A stretch of DNA of 64,000 bases, from the NCBI GenBank assembly GCA_900538555.1, contig UPYI01000001.1, forward strand, positions 1-64,000, given 5' to 3'. Shown piece by piece: positions 16,104-24,513 of the stretch (positions within the stretch are counted from its first letter, which is position 1; the number at the start of each line of letters is the position of its first letter). Both the position numbers and the translations under genes were made by a program. The notes under the pieces are model-generated. The model had not been told where the DNA came from, searched no databases, and was given only the letters and a program-made list of their open reading frames with translations. This DNA comes from an uncultured Porphyromonadaceae bacterium (GTDB lineage Bacteria > Bacteroidota > Bacteroidia > Bacteroidales > Barnesiellaceae).

Positions 16104-17396
16104 TTATCTGCGTCCGCCCCGTGAGCGAGAAGAAGAAGAACCACCTCCCGAATAAGAGCCGGAAGGACGCGAACTGCTACTACTGCTACTGCGATAGCTG
16201 CTACTGTTATTCCTGCTCGACGAGGATGAACGGCTGCTGTTGTAACTGCCATTGTTCCGGCTCGACGAGGAGTTGTTGTAGCTGCTTCCGCGCCCGCTCG
16301 ACGAAGATCCGGACGAATATCCGGAACTGTTCCGGTTGCTGCGGCTGCTGTTGCTACTGCCTCGATTGTACGAGGAGCCCGACGATGACGATTGTTGCGA
16401 CGAGCGGTTGATCGTAGTCGTAGAGCGGGAAGTTCTCGAATCGGAGTAGCCGCTTTGACGACTTACCGAAGAATTGTTCCCTTGCTGCCGGGTGCCGGAA
16501 ACATGACCGGACGAAACTCTGGAACCGGAGGAGCTGTGTGCTCCGACCACTCTCGATGAAGAACCTTGCGGACGGGATACGTTTCCGGGACGGTTGCCGT
16601 TAGATCCGCCCGATACATAGTTACCACCGGGGCGCGTAGGACGTCCGTTCGGATTGTAATCCGCAAACGAAGGACGATGCCAGCCGTGATGATGATGGTG
16701 GTGATAATGATAAGGATAATAACCGTAATAAGGATACCCCCACCCGCCATACCACGGGTCGTAATGCCAACTGTTCCAGCCCCAATATCCCCAACGCCAC
16801 GAAAGGCTGGTATAGGAATAAGGAGCCCACATATAATTCCAATACCAGTCGTTGGTCCATGTAGGTGTCACCCATGCGTAATTGCCTTCGATATAGACAT
16901 TCCAATCGTTGCTATCCAGAAAATAGATATCGGTATAGGCAGGATCGCCCACACTCACTACAAATTTCGGATTGTGGAACCGGCGGATGCGCGTTGCATA
17001 CTCATAATCGGTTGCCGTTCCGTTGAATCCATTCAAGTAGTAGCCTTCCTCGATCGGTTCGGCAACTTCGATATATACCGTGTCGTGAACTACCCGAAGC
17101 AACGAGTCGGACGTAACCGTGCTCTCTTGCTGCGATACGCGAGGATAGCGACGGTTGTATGCATCGACATCGAAGGTAGAAGCGAACGTACCGGAATCGT
17201 CGGCAGAAACCGTAGCGGGGTCTACAATCTCTTCGGCTGTCTGCTTCGCTTTCTCCTCTCTTTTCTGCTTCACGATCGGATTTTCATCGGAAGGAGAATA
17301 ATATATATCATCTTCCCAAACATACGACTGGGCAACTACCGGGGTGAAGAGTCCTAACCCTATCCCCCAAAAGAGCAAATTCCATTTCTTCTTCAT
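16104..17396 (-). CDS. Secreted low-complexity protein: Trp/Tyr/His-rich core, Ser/Arg/Asn-rich tail
   Basis: 430 aa from ATG 17396 (a TTG two codons earlier is possible). Signal peptide about 1-22 (ends VVAQ). Residues about 150-240 hold many WGYWGWNSWHYDPWYGG-type motifs and a run of six His. Residues about 245-430 are almost entirely Ser, Asn, Arg and Gly with repeated SSSRNN and RSSS blocks and a basic end. Unknown family; this layout recurs in Bacteroidota as uncharacterised exported proteins. The His run could bind metal; the basic disordered tail could bind polysaccharide or nucleic acid. First gene of a likely two-gene operon with the FadL-like barrel. Confidence 0.75.
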   Translation of the reverse strand: MKKKWNLLFWGIGLGLFTPVVAQSYVWEDDIYYSPSDENPIVKQKREEKAKQTAEEIVDPATVSADDSGTFASTFDVDAYNRRYPRVSQQESTVTSDSLLRVVHDTVYIEVAEPIEEGYYLNGFNGTATDYEYATRIRRFHNPKFVVSVGDPAYTDIYFLDSNDWNVYIEGNYAWVTPTWTNDWYWNYMWAPYSYTSLSWRWGYWGWNSWHYDPWYGGWGYPYYGYYPYHYHHHHHHGWHRPSFADYNPNGRPTRPGGNYVSGGSNGNRPGNVSRPQGSSSRVVGAHSSSGSRVSSGHVSGTRQQGNNSSVSRQSGYSDSRTSRSTTTINRSSQQSSSSGSSYNRGSSNSSRSNRNSSGYSSGSSSSGRGSSYNNSSSSRNNGSYNSSRSSSSSRNNSSSYRSSSSSSSRPSGSYSGGGSSSSRSRGGRR

Positions 17397-17402
17397 AGTC
17401 AA

Positions 17403-17729
17403 TCCTCCCCTATTGTTTTTTATTTAGACCGGCATTTCCCGAAAGAGTTTAATCGTCCCGACATCGGGAACAGGCAATCTTCCGAAAAAAAATACCGACA
17501 CATTTTTCGCTATTATTCCTTATGAAATACAAATATATCATATTCAGAACAAAAAAACGCATCATTCAAAACACATTTAACTCTAATAAACAATAGTTAC
17601 CGCTTCTTCGAGAAATAACGGTTTGTCATGACAGCAAACCACGAAGGGACTGCATCGAAAACTTCCATTTCGACACAGCCCCCTCATGGCTTATTTAAAA
17701 ATCAAATATAAACGATTGCGCGTCAATGA
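17403..17729. other. Intergenic region with promoter box and long hairpin
   Basis: TATATTTG on the minus strand at 17537-17530 is a likely -7 box for the low-complexity gene (about 130-nt leader). The hairpin at 17646-17683 is listed separately. No gene is seen. Confidence 0.5.
17646..17683 (-). terminator. Long-stem hairpin, family 'GGGGTTG...TCGAAA'
   Basis: GGGACTGCATCGAAA pairs with TTTCGACACAGCCCC around an 8-nt loop, with G-U pairs. It lies 47 bp after the stop of the DUF308 gene (minus strand) and probably ends its transcript. Near-identical hairpins occur at 54387-54428 and 63242-63284. Confidence 0.6.
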
Positions 17730-18317
17730 CTATCCCGGATCGGGCAAAGACGGATTTTCATCGTCTGTTCCGGGCTTCAAATCATACGAAAAGAATATGA
17801 TCGAAAATCCCCAATAGATAAACACGACCGCACATAACAGAACGATCGAATAAGCAGCCGTAAAAGGAGCTATGATAAACAGCACGGAGATGACAAACAG
17901 CAAAATACCATTGATCAGATAGAGCCACCAGTACTTATTGCGCGACATCATGCTGAACGCGGAAATCAGATTCCCGATCCCTTTGTAAAGAAATGCGAGA
18001 GCGAAAAAATAAGGCAACAACATTTCTGTAACCGAAAGATTGCCTACCAGCAGGAATCCGATAAAAAGGTCGATAATACCTCCTGCCAGCCACCAGCCCC
18101 AGCCTTTCGATTTTCTGCCCACACTGCCGCAGACCAACAGTTGCACAATACCGGTAGCCACCAAAAACCACCCCAGCATCATCGCAATAGCCTCATACGC
18201 CAGATAGGGTTGGAACCAGATCCAGAAGCCGCACGGAATCAACAAAATGCCTACCAAAGTCAGGACCCACCAATACTTGGTCTTGCCCCAGAACGAGAAT
18301 GTCGGAAAGTTCATCAT
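17730..18317 (-). CDS. DUF308 / HdeD-like membrane protein
   Basis: 195 aa with six hydrophobic segments in three pairs (about 17-36, 42-62, 73-92, 100-118, 128-148, 152-174). Small loops carry Trp-rich starts (KYWWVLTLVGILL, KYWWLYLINGILL). This repeated pair pattern is that of HdeD/DUF308 inner-membrane proteins, named after an acid-resistance protein of E. coli; the biochemical role is unknown. A short acidic cytoplasmic tail ends DENPSLPDPG. Stands alone on the minus strand with terminator-like hairpin after it. Confidence 0.85.
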   Translation of the reverse strand: MMNFPTFSFWGKTKYWWVLTLVGILLIPCGFWIWFQPYLAYEAIAMMLGWFLVATGIVQLLVCGSVGRKSKGWGWWLAGGIIDLFIGFLLVGNLSVTEMLLPYFFALAFLYKGIGNLISAFSMMSRNKYWWLYLINGILLFVISVLFIIAPFTAAYSIVLLCAVVFIYWGFSIIFFSYDLKPGTDDENPSLPDPG

Positions 18318-18432
18318 AACGCTTCAATATTTTTTAAGTTGATATATTCTTTTGCCGCATATCCGCAAAAGATAAAACAATAACAGCATTCCGGGCTGTT
18401 TTGTTTTTGAAACGTTACGACGTGGAGAGTAT

Positions 18433-19152
18433 TTACAAATGGAGATAATAGTCGCGCATCAGTTCCTCATATTCGGGAGTGAATTGCTTCGGAGCGAACT
18501 CTACCGCCAAACGGGTCATGACACATGTTTTTTCGGAAGCCAACGACCATTGCGAAAGCAATCTTTTCGGAGGATTGCCGAACCTGCCCGATACATAACA
18601 CTTCCGTACCGGATGAAGCCGGGATGCGTAAGCCAATGCCGCCAGACGCTCTTCGACATCTGCCGGTGTCACCAACGACAGGATGCCGTCGGGATGCAGC
18701 AGCCGCACCGCCCCCTCGAACAGCGCGGCATAGTTCAGCGCGGCATCATGCCGCGCCCACGTACGACGGTCATCGTCCGAACGCAACGCATTCTCGAAAT
18801 AAGGAGGATTGGAAAGTATCGAATCGAACCGTTGTTCCTTTGGGACACGCAACGAATACGAACTGAAATCGGCGCATACAATCTCGATCCGATCCTTCCA
18901 CGGCGACTGTCGTACATTCTCGGCAGCCTGTTGTGCGGCATCCGGATCTATTTCCACACCTTGTATTTCGGTTGCACCGCGCTGTGCCGCCATCAACGCG
19001 ACCAGACCGGTACCCGTACCGATATCAAGTACCCGCCCGCCCGGCTTCACCGCGCCCCATGCGCCCAGCAGGCATCCGTCCGTACCGACCTTCATCGCGC
19101 ACCGGTCCTGATGCACGGTAAATTGTTTGAACTGAAAATAAGTATTTGCCAT
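18433..19152 (-). CDS. trmN6: tRNA1(Val) (adenine(37)-N6)-methyltransferase
   Basis: 239 aa from ATG 19152 (MANTYFQFKQFTVHQDRCAM); an upstream in-frame start adds 13 residues unlike the family. SAM motif I is VLDIGTGTGLVALMAA (about 39-54). The acidic post-I motif is GVEIDPDAAQQAAEN. The catalytic NPPY of N6-adenine methylases is in SILSNPPYFE (about 112-121). Early KVGTDGCLLGAW is characteristic of the TrmN6/YfiC group, which methylates A37 of tRNA1(Val). Stands alone, divergent from lon. Confidence 0.88.
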   Translation of the reverse strand: MANTYFQFKQFTVHQDRCAMKVGTDGCLLGAWGAVKPGGRVLDIGTGTGLVALMAAQRGATEIQGVEIDPDAAQQAAENVRQSPWKDRIEIVCADFSSYSLRVPKEQRFDSILSNPPYFENALRSDDDRRTWARHDAALNYAALFEGAVRLLHPDGILSLVTPADVEERLAALAYASRLHPVRKCYVSGRFGNPPKRLLSQWSLASEKTCVMTRLAVEFAPKQFTPEYEELMRDYYLHL

Positions 19153-19228
19153 GATCGTCGTATTGGCTGTATAAGCGATGCAAATTAACAAAAAAATAAA
19201 ATTATTTTCATTATATTGCCATAACGTT

Positions 19229-19317
19229 TAACTTTGGCACGCAACTTGCTTTAATATATCGGAATGTCATCAACGTTTAATAATAGGGAACTTCTGTCAG
19301 CTACTGACAAAATGACA
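19229..19317 (+). promoter_or_regulatory. lon upstream region: -7 box and inverted/direct repeats
   Basis: TAACTTTG at 19229-19236 fits TAnnTTTG. AACGTTTAA occurs twice (19224-19232, 19272-19280). TGTCAG-CTA-CTGACA at 19295-19309 is a 6-bp inverted repeat followed by TGACA at 19313-19317. The arrangement looks like a heat-shock or stress operator, but the regulator is unknown. The leader to ATG 19412 is about 170 nt. Confidence 0.45.
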
Positions 19318-19411
19318 AATCCGTATTCGGTAAAAAAGATTTTTATTTCATAAACAATAATTTCTTTTTGAGAACACCCCCTATTTCAACTATTTATGGA
19401 GGATACAATAT

Positions 19412-21844
19412 ATGTTCAACGACGAAAACGAAACTAACGCACCCTCAATCATGCCTATATTCACAGAAATTACCGGAGGAGGTATCGATACCGCCTGCGA
19501 AGGATTGAATACCGAAGACCTGCCGATTCTGGCACTTCGCAACATGGTTCTCTATCCGGGTGTAGCCATATCTGTCACCGTCGGCAGGGAGAAATCGCTG
19601 AAACTCGTTCAAGATGCCCAGAAGAACCACTCGTATATCGGCGTAAACTGCCAGATCGACAATGAAGTGGAAGATCCGGGATTCAACGACCTGCACGCTA
19701 TCGGTGTCGTAGCCGAAATCATCAAGGTATTGGAAATGCCCGACGACAGCACAACCGTCATTCTACAAGGGAAAAGACGATATGTTTTGTGTTCAATCAC
19801 AGAACAGCAACCCTATTTGCGGGGACGCATCGCTTTTGCCGACGAAGTATTGCCCGATTCTACCGATAAGGAATACGAAGGGTTACTCGCTTCGCTGAAA
19901 GAGATCATGGTCAATATTCTGCGTAGCATGGGTGACCCTGCGAAAGAACTGATGTTTGCGATCCGCAACATCTCTTCTCCGCAATATCTGATCAATTTCC
20001 TCTGCTCGAACACTCCGCTTATCGCCGAGAAAAAACAGTTGTTACTGAACATCACCGATATAAAGGAACGCGGCTTCGAGCTGTACAAACTTCTTTCGCA
20101 AGAAGCACAACTGCTGGAAATCAAAGCAGAGATACAAGCCCGTACCCGCGAAGAAATAAACCAACAGCAACGGGAACATTTTCTGCAACAACAGATCCGC
20201 ACCATACAGGACGAATTGGGCGAGAATCCGCAGGATCAGGAATTGAACGACCTGCGCAGCAAAGCTGCGGAGAAAGAGTGGCCGCAAAAAGTCGGCGAGA
20301 TATTCGAAAAGGAGATGCGTAAACTGGAACGGTTACATCCGCAATCGCCAGACTATTCGGTGCAATACAGCTATCTGGAAACGTTCCTCGAATTGCCGTG
20401 GAACGAATATACCCACGACAATTTCAATCTCGGCAACGTCAAAAAGCAACTCGACAAGGACCACTACGGATTGGAGAAAGTAAAAGAGCGTATTATCGAA
20501 CATCTGGCGGTATTGAAACTGCGCGGCGATATGAAAGCCCCGATCATCTGCCTCTACGGACCTCCGGGAGTAGGTAAGACTTCGTTGGGCAAATCTATTG
20601 CCGAAGCTCTCAACCGCAAATATATCCGGGTGTCATTGGGCGGTCTGCACGACGAAGCCGAAATTCGCGGACACCGGCGCACCTATATCGGAGCGATGCC
20701 GGGCAGAATCATGCAAGGTCTTATCAAAGCCGAAAGTTCAAACCCGGTATTCGTTCTGGACGAGATCGACAAAATCGGAAACGATTTTAAAGGCGACCCG
20801 GCATCGGCATTGCTCGAAGTACTCGATCCGGAGCAGAACAATACATTCCACGACAACTACATCGACGTGGATTACGACTTGTCCAAAATCCTGTTCATCG
20901 CTACCGCCAACAATCTGAGCAGCATATCGCAACCGCTGCTCGACCGTATGGAACTGATCAACGTAAGCGGGTACATACAGGAGGAAAAGATCGAGATCGG
21001 CCGTCGCCACTTAGTGCCCAAACAGCTCGAAAACCACGGATTGAAGCCCGAAGATCTGGATATTCCGAAAAGTGTGATGGGCGCGATCATCGACTCGTAC
21101 ACCCGCGAATCGGGCGTGCGCGAACTGGATAAGAAAATCGCGAAAATCATGCGGAAGATTGCTTTGAAAAAAGCTACGGAACAACCTTTCAAAAACAAGC
21201 TGACCGTTGCCGACATGCGCGAATATCTGGGTGCGGAAGAATACCAGCGCGATGCTTACGAAAACAACGACTACGCCGGTGTCGTAACCGGACTGGCTTG
21301 GACTGCCGTAGGCGGAGAGATCCTGTTTATCGAATCGGGATTGAACAAAGGCAAAGGCGAGAAACTGACCCTGACCGGAAACCTCGGCGACGTGATGAAA
21401 GAATCGGCAGTCATTGCCATGCAATACATCCGGTCGCATGCGGCATCGCTGAATATCGACGAAGATGTTTTCGAGAAATGGAACGTGCATATCCATGTGC
21501 CCGAAGGGGCAATACCCAAAGACGGTCCGTCGGCAGGTATCACGATGGTCACTTCGCTGGCATCGCTCTTCACCCAGCGCAAGGTAAAAGACCACCTGGC
21601 TATGACGGGAGAAATCACGTTGCGCGGCAAGGTGTTGCCGGTAGGCGGTATCAAAGAGAAAATATTGGCTGCCAAACGTGCCGGTATCAAAGAGATCATA
21701 CTGTCCGAAGAAAACCGGAAGGACATCGACGAAATCAAGCCGTCGTATCTCAAAGGTCTGACATTCCACTACGTGGGAAACATTTCGGAAGTATTGCACT
21801 GGGCTTTGACCGACGAAAAGGTGGCGAACCCTATCGAACTGTAA
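19412..21844 (+). CDS. lon: ATP-dependent protease Lon
   Basis: 810 aa, full length. The N-terminal substrate-binding (LAN) domain starts near residue 30 (LPILALRNMVLYPGVAISVT). A long coiled-coil region follows around 240-310. The AAA module has Walker A GPPGVGKTS (about 384-392) and Walker B VFVLDEIDK. The C-terminal protease domain holds catalytic Ser707 in PKDGPSAG and a Lys about 43 residues later in VGGIKEKILAA. Lon degrades damaged and regulatory proteins in the cytoplasm. Upstream repeats suggest stress control. 13 bp before the dehydrogenase gene, so likely co-transcribed. Confidence 0.97.
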   Translation: MFNDENETNAPSIMPIFTEITGGGIDTACEGLNTEDLPILALRNMVLYPGVAISVTVGREKSLKLVQDAQKNHSYIGVNCQIDNEVEDPGFNDLHAIGVVAEIIKVLEMPDDSTTVILQGKRRYVLCSITEQQPYLRGRIAFADEVLPDSTDKEYEGLLASLKEIMVNILRSMGDPAKELMFAIRNISSPQYLINFLCSNTPLIAEKKQLLLNITDIKERGFELYKLLSQEAQLLEIKAEIQARTREEINQQQREHFLQQQIRTIQDELGENPQDQELNDLRSKAAEKEWPQKVGEIFEKEMRKLERLHPQSPDYSVQYSYLETFLELPWNEYTHDNFNLGNVKKQLDKDHYGLEKVKERIIEHLAVLKLRGDMKAPIICLYGPPGVGKTSLGKSIAEALNRKYIRVSLGGLHDEAEIRGHRRTYIGAMPGRIMQGLIKAESSNPVFVLDEIDKIGNDFKGDPASALLEVLDPEQNNTFHDNYIDVDYDLSKILFIATANNLSSISQPLLDRMELINVSGYIQEEKIEIGRRHLVPKQLENHGLKPEDLDIPKSVMGAIIDSYTRESGVRELDKKIAKIMRKIALKKATEQPFKNKLTVADMREYLGAEEYQRDAYENNDYAGVVTGLAWTAVGGEILFIESGLNKGKGEKLTLTGNLGDVMKESAVIAMQYIRSHAASLNIDEDVFEKWNVHIHVPEGAIPKDGPSAGITMVTSLASLFTQRKVKDHLAMTGEITLRGKVLPVGGIKEKILAAKRAGIKEIILSEENRKDIDEIKPSYLKGLTFHYVGNISEVLHWALTDEKVANPIEL

Positions 21845-21857
21845 AACCGATAACAAA

Positions 21858-22811
21858 ATGAAAATCGTAGTACTCGACGGATATGGACTGAACCCCGGCG
21901 ACCTGTCATGGAATGGCTTCGAATCGCTCGGAGATTGTACGGTGTACGACCGTACTCCGTCCGACATGGTAATAGAACGCGCCCGCGAGGCAGAAATCGT
22001 ACTGACCAACAAAACGGTGCTTTCCGCATCGCACCTCGAACAGTTGCCCCTACTGCGCTACATCGGTGTATTGGCAACCGGATATAATGTGGTAGACATC
22101 GAGGCAGCCTCCCTTCGGGGAATTGTCGTCACCAATATACCGGCGTATAGTACCGATTCGGTAGCCCAACTCGTATTCGCGCACTTGCTGAACATCGCCA
22201 GCCAAGTCGGATTGCATTCCGAAGCCGTACGCGCCGGAGCATGGAGTGCCTGTCCCGATTTCTGTTTCTGGAAAACCCCGATCTTCGAAATCGCCGGAAA
22301 AACGATCGGTATCGTAGGGTTAGGAAATATCGGCAACGCTGTTGCACGCATCGCACATGCATTCGGCATGAACGTGATAGCTTCGACCGGCAAACGGCAG
22401 GACGAGCTACCCGAATATATCACGGCAGTCGATAGAGAGACGTTATGGCGCGAAAGCGACGTCATATCCCTGCATTGCCCTCTCACCCCGAATACGAAAC
22501 ATTTAATCAACGCGGGAACTCTCCGTATGATGAAACCGACCGCTATCCTCATCAACACCGGACGCGGTCCGTTAGTGGACGAGCAGGCACTGGCGGATGC
22601 CTTAAACGAGGGACGTATCCATGCCGCCGCTACCGATGTATTATCGACAGAGCCACCGGCAGCCGACAATCCGTTGCTGACCGCCCGCAATTGCTTCATC
22701 ACGCCGCACATTGCATGGGCAACACTCGAAGCGAGAACCCGATTGATGCGGATCGCCGAAGAGAATCTGAAATCGTTTTTAAACGGCACTCCGGTAAACC
22801 GGGTAAATTGA
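21858..22811 (+). CDS. D-2-hydroxyacid dehydrogenase (glycerate dehydrogenase-like)
   Basis: 317 aa. NAD-binding Rossmann motif TIGIVGLGNIGNAVARIAHA (about 147-166). The substrate-binding Arg is in LINTGRGPLVDEQALADAL (about 230-248). The catalytic Glu lies in VLSTEPPAADNPLL, and the catalytic His in CFITPHIAWAT (about 279-289). These are standard for the D-isomer-specific 2-hydroxyacid dehydrogenase family; the closest pattern is hydroxypyruvate/glycerate dehydrogenase. The exact substrate cannot be read. It follows lon after 13 bp and ends before a strong bidirectional terminator. Confidence 0.9.
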   Translation: MKIVVLDGYGLNPGDLSWNGFESLGDCTVYDRTPSDMVIERAREAEIVLTNKTVLSASHLEQLPLLRYIGVLATGYNVVDIEAASLRGIVVTNIPAYSTDSVAQLVFAHLLNIASQVGLHSEAVRAGAWSACPDFCFWKTPIFEIAGKTIGIVGLGNIGNAVARIAHAFGMNVIASTGKRQDELPEYITAVDRETLWRESDVISLHCPLTPNTKHLINAGTLRMMKPTAILINTGRGPLVDEQALADALNEGRIHAAATDVLSTEPPAADNPLLTARNCFITPHIAWATLEARTRLMRIAEENLKSFLNGTPVNRVN

Positions 22812-22826
22812 AAACCTCAGATACAA

Positions 22827-22872
22827 ACGACAAACGCCCGTTGGAACATAAAGTCCAACGGGCGTTTGTCGT
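22827..22872. terminator. Bidirectional terminator between convergent genes
   Basis: A perfect 19-bp stem (ACGACAAACGCCCGTTGGA with its complement) around an 8-nt loop, between the dehydrogenase (plus) and NhaD (minus) stop codons. Confidence 0.9.
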
Positions 22873-22886
22873 TATGTACTTCCTTA

Positions 22887-24200
22887 TCAGAAAAGATACA
22901 TTTCACCGGCAAAAGCAAGTACGCCAGCCAAATATCCGAGCAATGCAATCCATGCGATCTTCTTCAAATACCACACGAAGTTCATCTTTTCCAATCCCAT
23001 GACCACCACTCCGGCTGCCGAACCGATAATCAACATACTACCGCCGACACCGGCACAGTAGGACAACAACAGCCAGAATGTACCGTCCGGTACGAAGTTC
23101 ATCATAAATTCATTGGCAAGTACCATATCGGGAGTTGCCAACGGATACATTCCGATAGCGGCTGCCACCAGCGGCACGTTATCGACTATCGACGAGAATA
23201 TACCCAATACGATATTTATCACATATATGTCACCCACGGTTGTGTCCAGCCAAGCCGCAGCCGAACCGAGAATGCCGGTTTCCTGCAAAACGGCAACTGC
23301 CATCAATATGCCCAAGAAAAACAAAATCGTAGGCGTATCTATGCGGGAAAGAATAGCAGGCAACCGCTTTTCATGTATCTTGTCGGACAACTGCTTGCGG
23401 TTATAAAGTATTTCCGTAAATATCCACAATACGCCCAACACCAGCAGCATGCCGATAAACGGCGGCAAATGCGTAATCGCTTTAAAGATCGGAACAAAAA
23501 TCAACCCGCCTACTCCCAAATAGAAGAACCAGTTGCTTTCGTTTTTGGATAAGGCTGTCGTCGATTTTTCCGTGCCACCCTCTTCTATCGGTTCCAATTC
23601 GCCGTTCAGCATGCGCCCGATCAAAAGCAACGGAACAATCATGGCAACGAGGCTCGGCAACAGATCGTACTTGATCAGGCTGAGAGTACCCACATTACCT
23701 TTCACCCACAACATAATCGTGGTAATATCACCGATCGGCGACCACGCACCGCCTGAGTTGGCAGCGATAATAACCATGCTGGCATACAGCCAACGCTCGT
23801 ATTGGTCTTTCACCAATTTACGAAGCAACATGATCATTACGATCGAAGTGGTGAGGTTGTCGAGTACTGCCGACATGAAAAACGTTACAAACGAAAGAAT
23901 CCACAGCAGTTTTCTTTTCTTACGTGTAGTAATCCGCTCCGTAATAATCGAAAAGCCTCCGTGAATATCGACCAGTTCGACAATGGTCATCGCCCCGATC
24001 AGGAAAAACAGAATCTCGGTAATGTCGCCCATGTGTTCGATAATCTTCTCGTCCAGATGTCCGACTCCCATACAAGAATACATCACCCATAAAATCATGC
24101 CCAAAAGCAATGCCGTAGCACTTTTGTTGATTTTTATGACGTGCTCCATGGCTATCAGCAGATAACCGATAATAAAAACTGCAACAATCGCAAAAAGCAT
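22887..24200 (-). CDS. nhaD: Na+/H+ antiporter, NhaD type
   Basis: 437 aa with about 12 hydrophobic segments. Features of the NhaD/ArsB (ion transporter) superfamily: SFVTFFMSAVLDNLTTSIVM and AANSGGAWSPIGDITTIMLW in the first half, and IFSSIVDNVPLVAAAIGMYP near the end. Paired DN and SPIGD motifs in broken helices form the ion path. NhaD exports Na+ for H+ at alkaline pH. Stands alone on the minus strand; TACTTTTG at 24255-24248 is a possible -7 box. Confidence 0.9.
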   Translation of the reverse strand: MLFAIVAVFIIGYLLIAMEHVIKINKSATALLLGMILWVMYSCMGVGHLDEKIIEHMGDITEILFFLIGAMTIVELVDIHGGFSIITERITTRKKRKLLWILSFVTFFMSAVLDNLTTSIVMIMLLRKLVKDQYERWLYASMVIIAANSGGAWSPIGDITTIMLWVKGNVGTLSLIKYDLLPSLVAMIVPLLLIGRMLNGELEPIEEGGTEKSTTALSKNESNWFFYLGVGGLIFVPIFKAITHLPPFIGMLLVLGVLWIFTEILYNRKQLSDKIHEKRLPAILSRIDTPTILFFLGILMAVAVLQETGILGSAAAWLDTTVGDIYVINIVLGIFSSIVDNVPLVAAAIGMYPLATPDMVLANEFMMNFVPDGTFWLLLSYCAGVGGSMLIIGSAAGVVVMGLEKMNFVWYLKKIAWIALLGYLAGVLAFAGEMYLF

Positions 24201-24513
24201 ATTAGAATTAATTTAGATTTAGAATAAAGGTTAATTTTTCACGGGCACAAAAGTAGCCCATATCTCCGTATCTTGATATTTGAATTTGTATATATTAACA
24301 TTTTTTGCAATCCCAAGATAGCAAATGCCCGATTTATTCCCCCGATTACATCCATGATATTCCCCCTATCACCCTTTCGCCATCCGAGATAAATAGACCG
24401 AATACCTAAAAATAAGTAGAAAAGCTGTATCAATTTAAAAAAAATCATTAAAACATGGGATTGTCCACCCTCTGCACAGATCATAATTTTGCCTTGACAA
24501 AAACAAATCAATC
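24201..24513. other. Divergent promoter region between nhaD and the iron/cytochrome operon
   Basis: AT-rich. It holds TACTTTTG on the minus strand (24255-24248) toward nhaD and the strong promoter at 24462-24492 on the plus strand. No gene or clear operator palindrome is seen. Confidence 0.5.
24462..24492 (+). promoter_or_regulatory. Promoter of the porin-imelysin-DUF1111-ccsBA operon
   Basis: TTG at 24462-24464 and TAATTTTG at 24485-24492 with 20 bp between, an excellent match to the Bacteroidales consensus. The transcript would start about 15 nt before ATG 24514. Confidence 0.75.
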
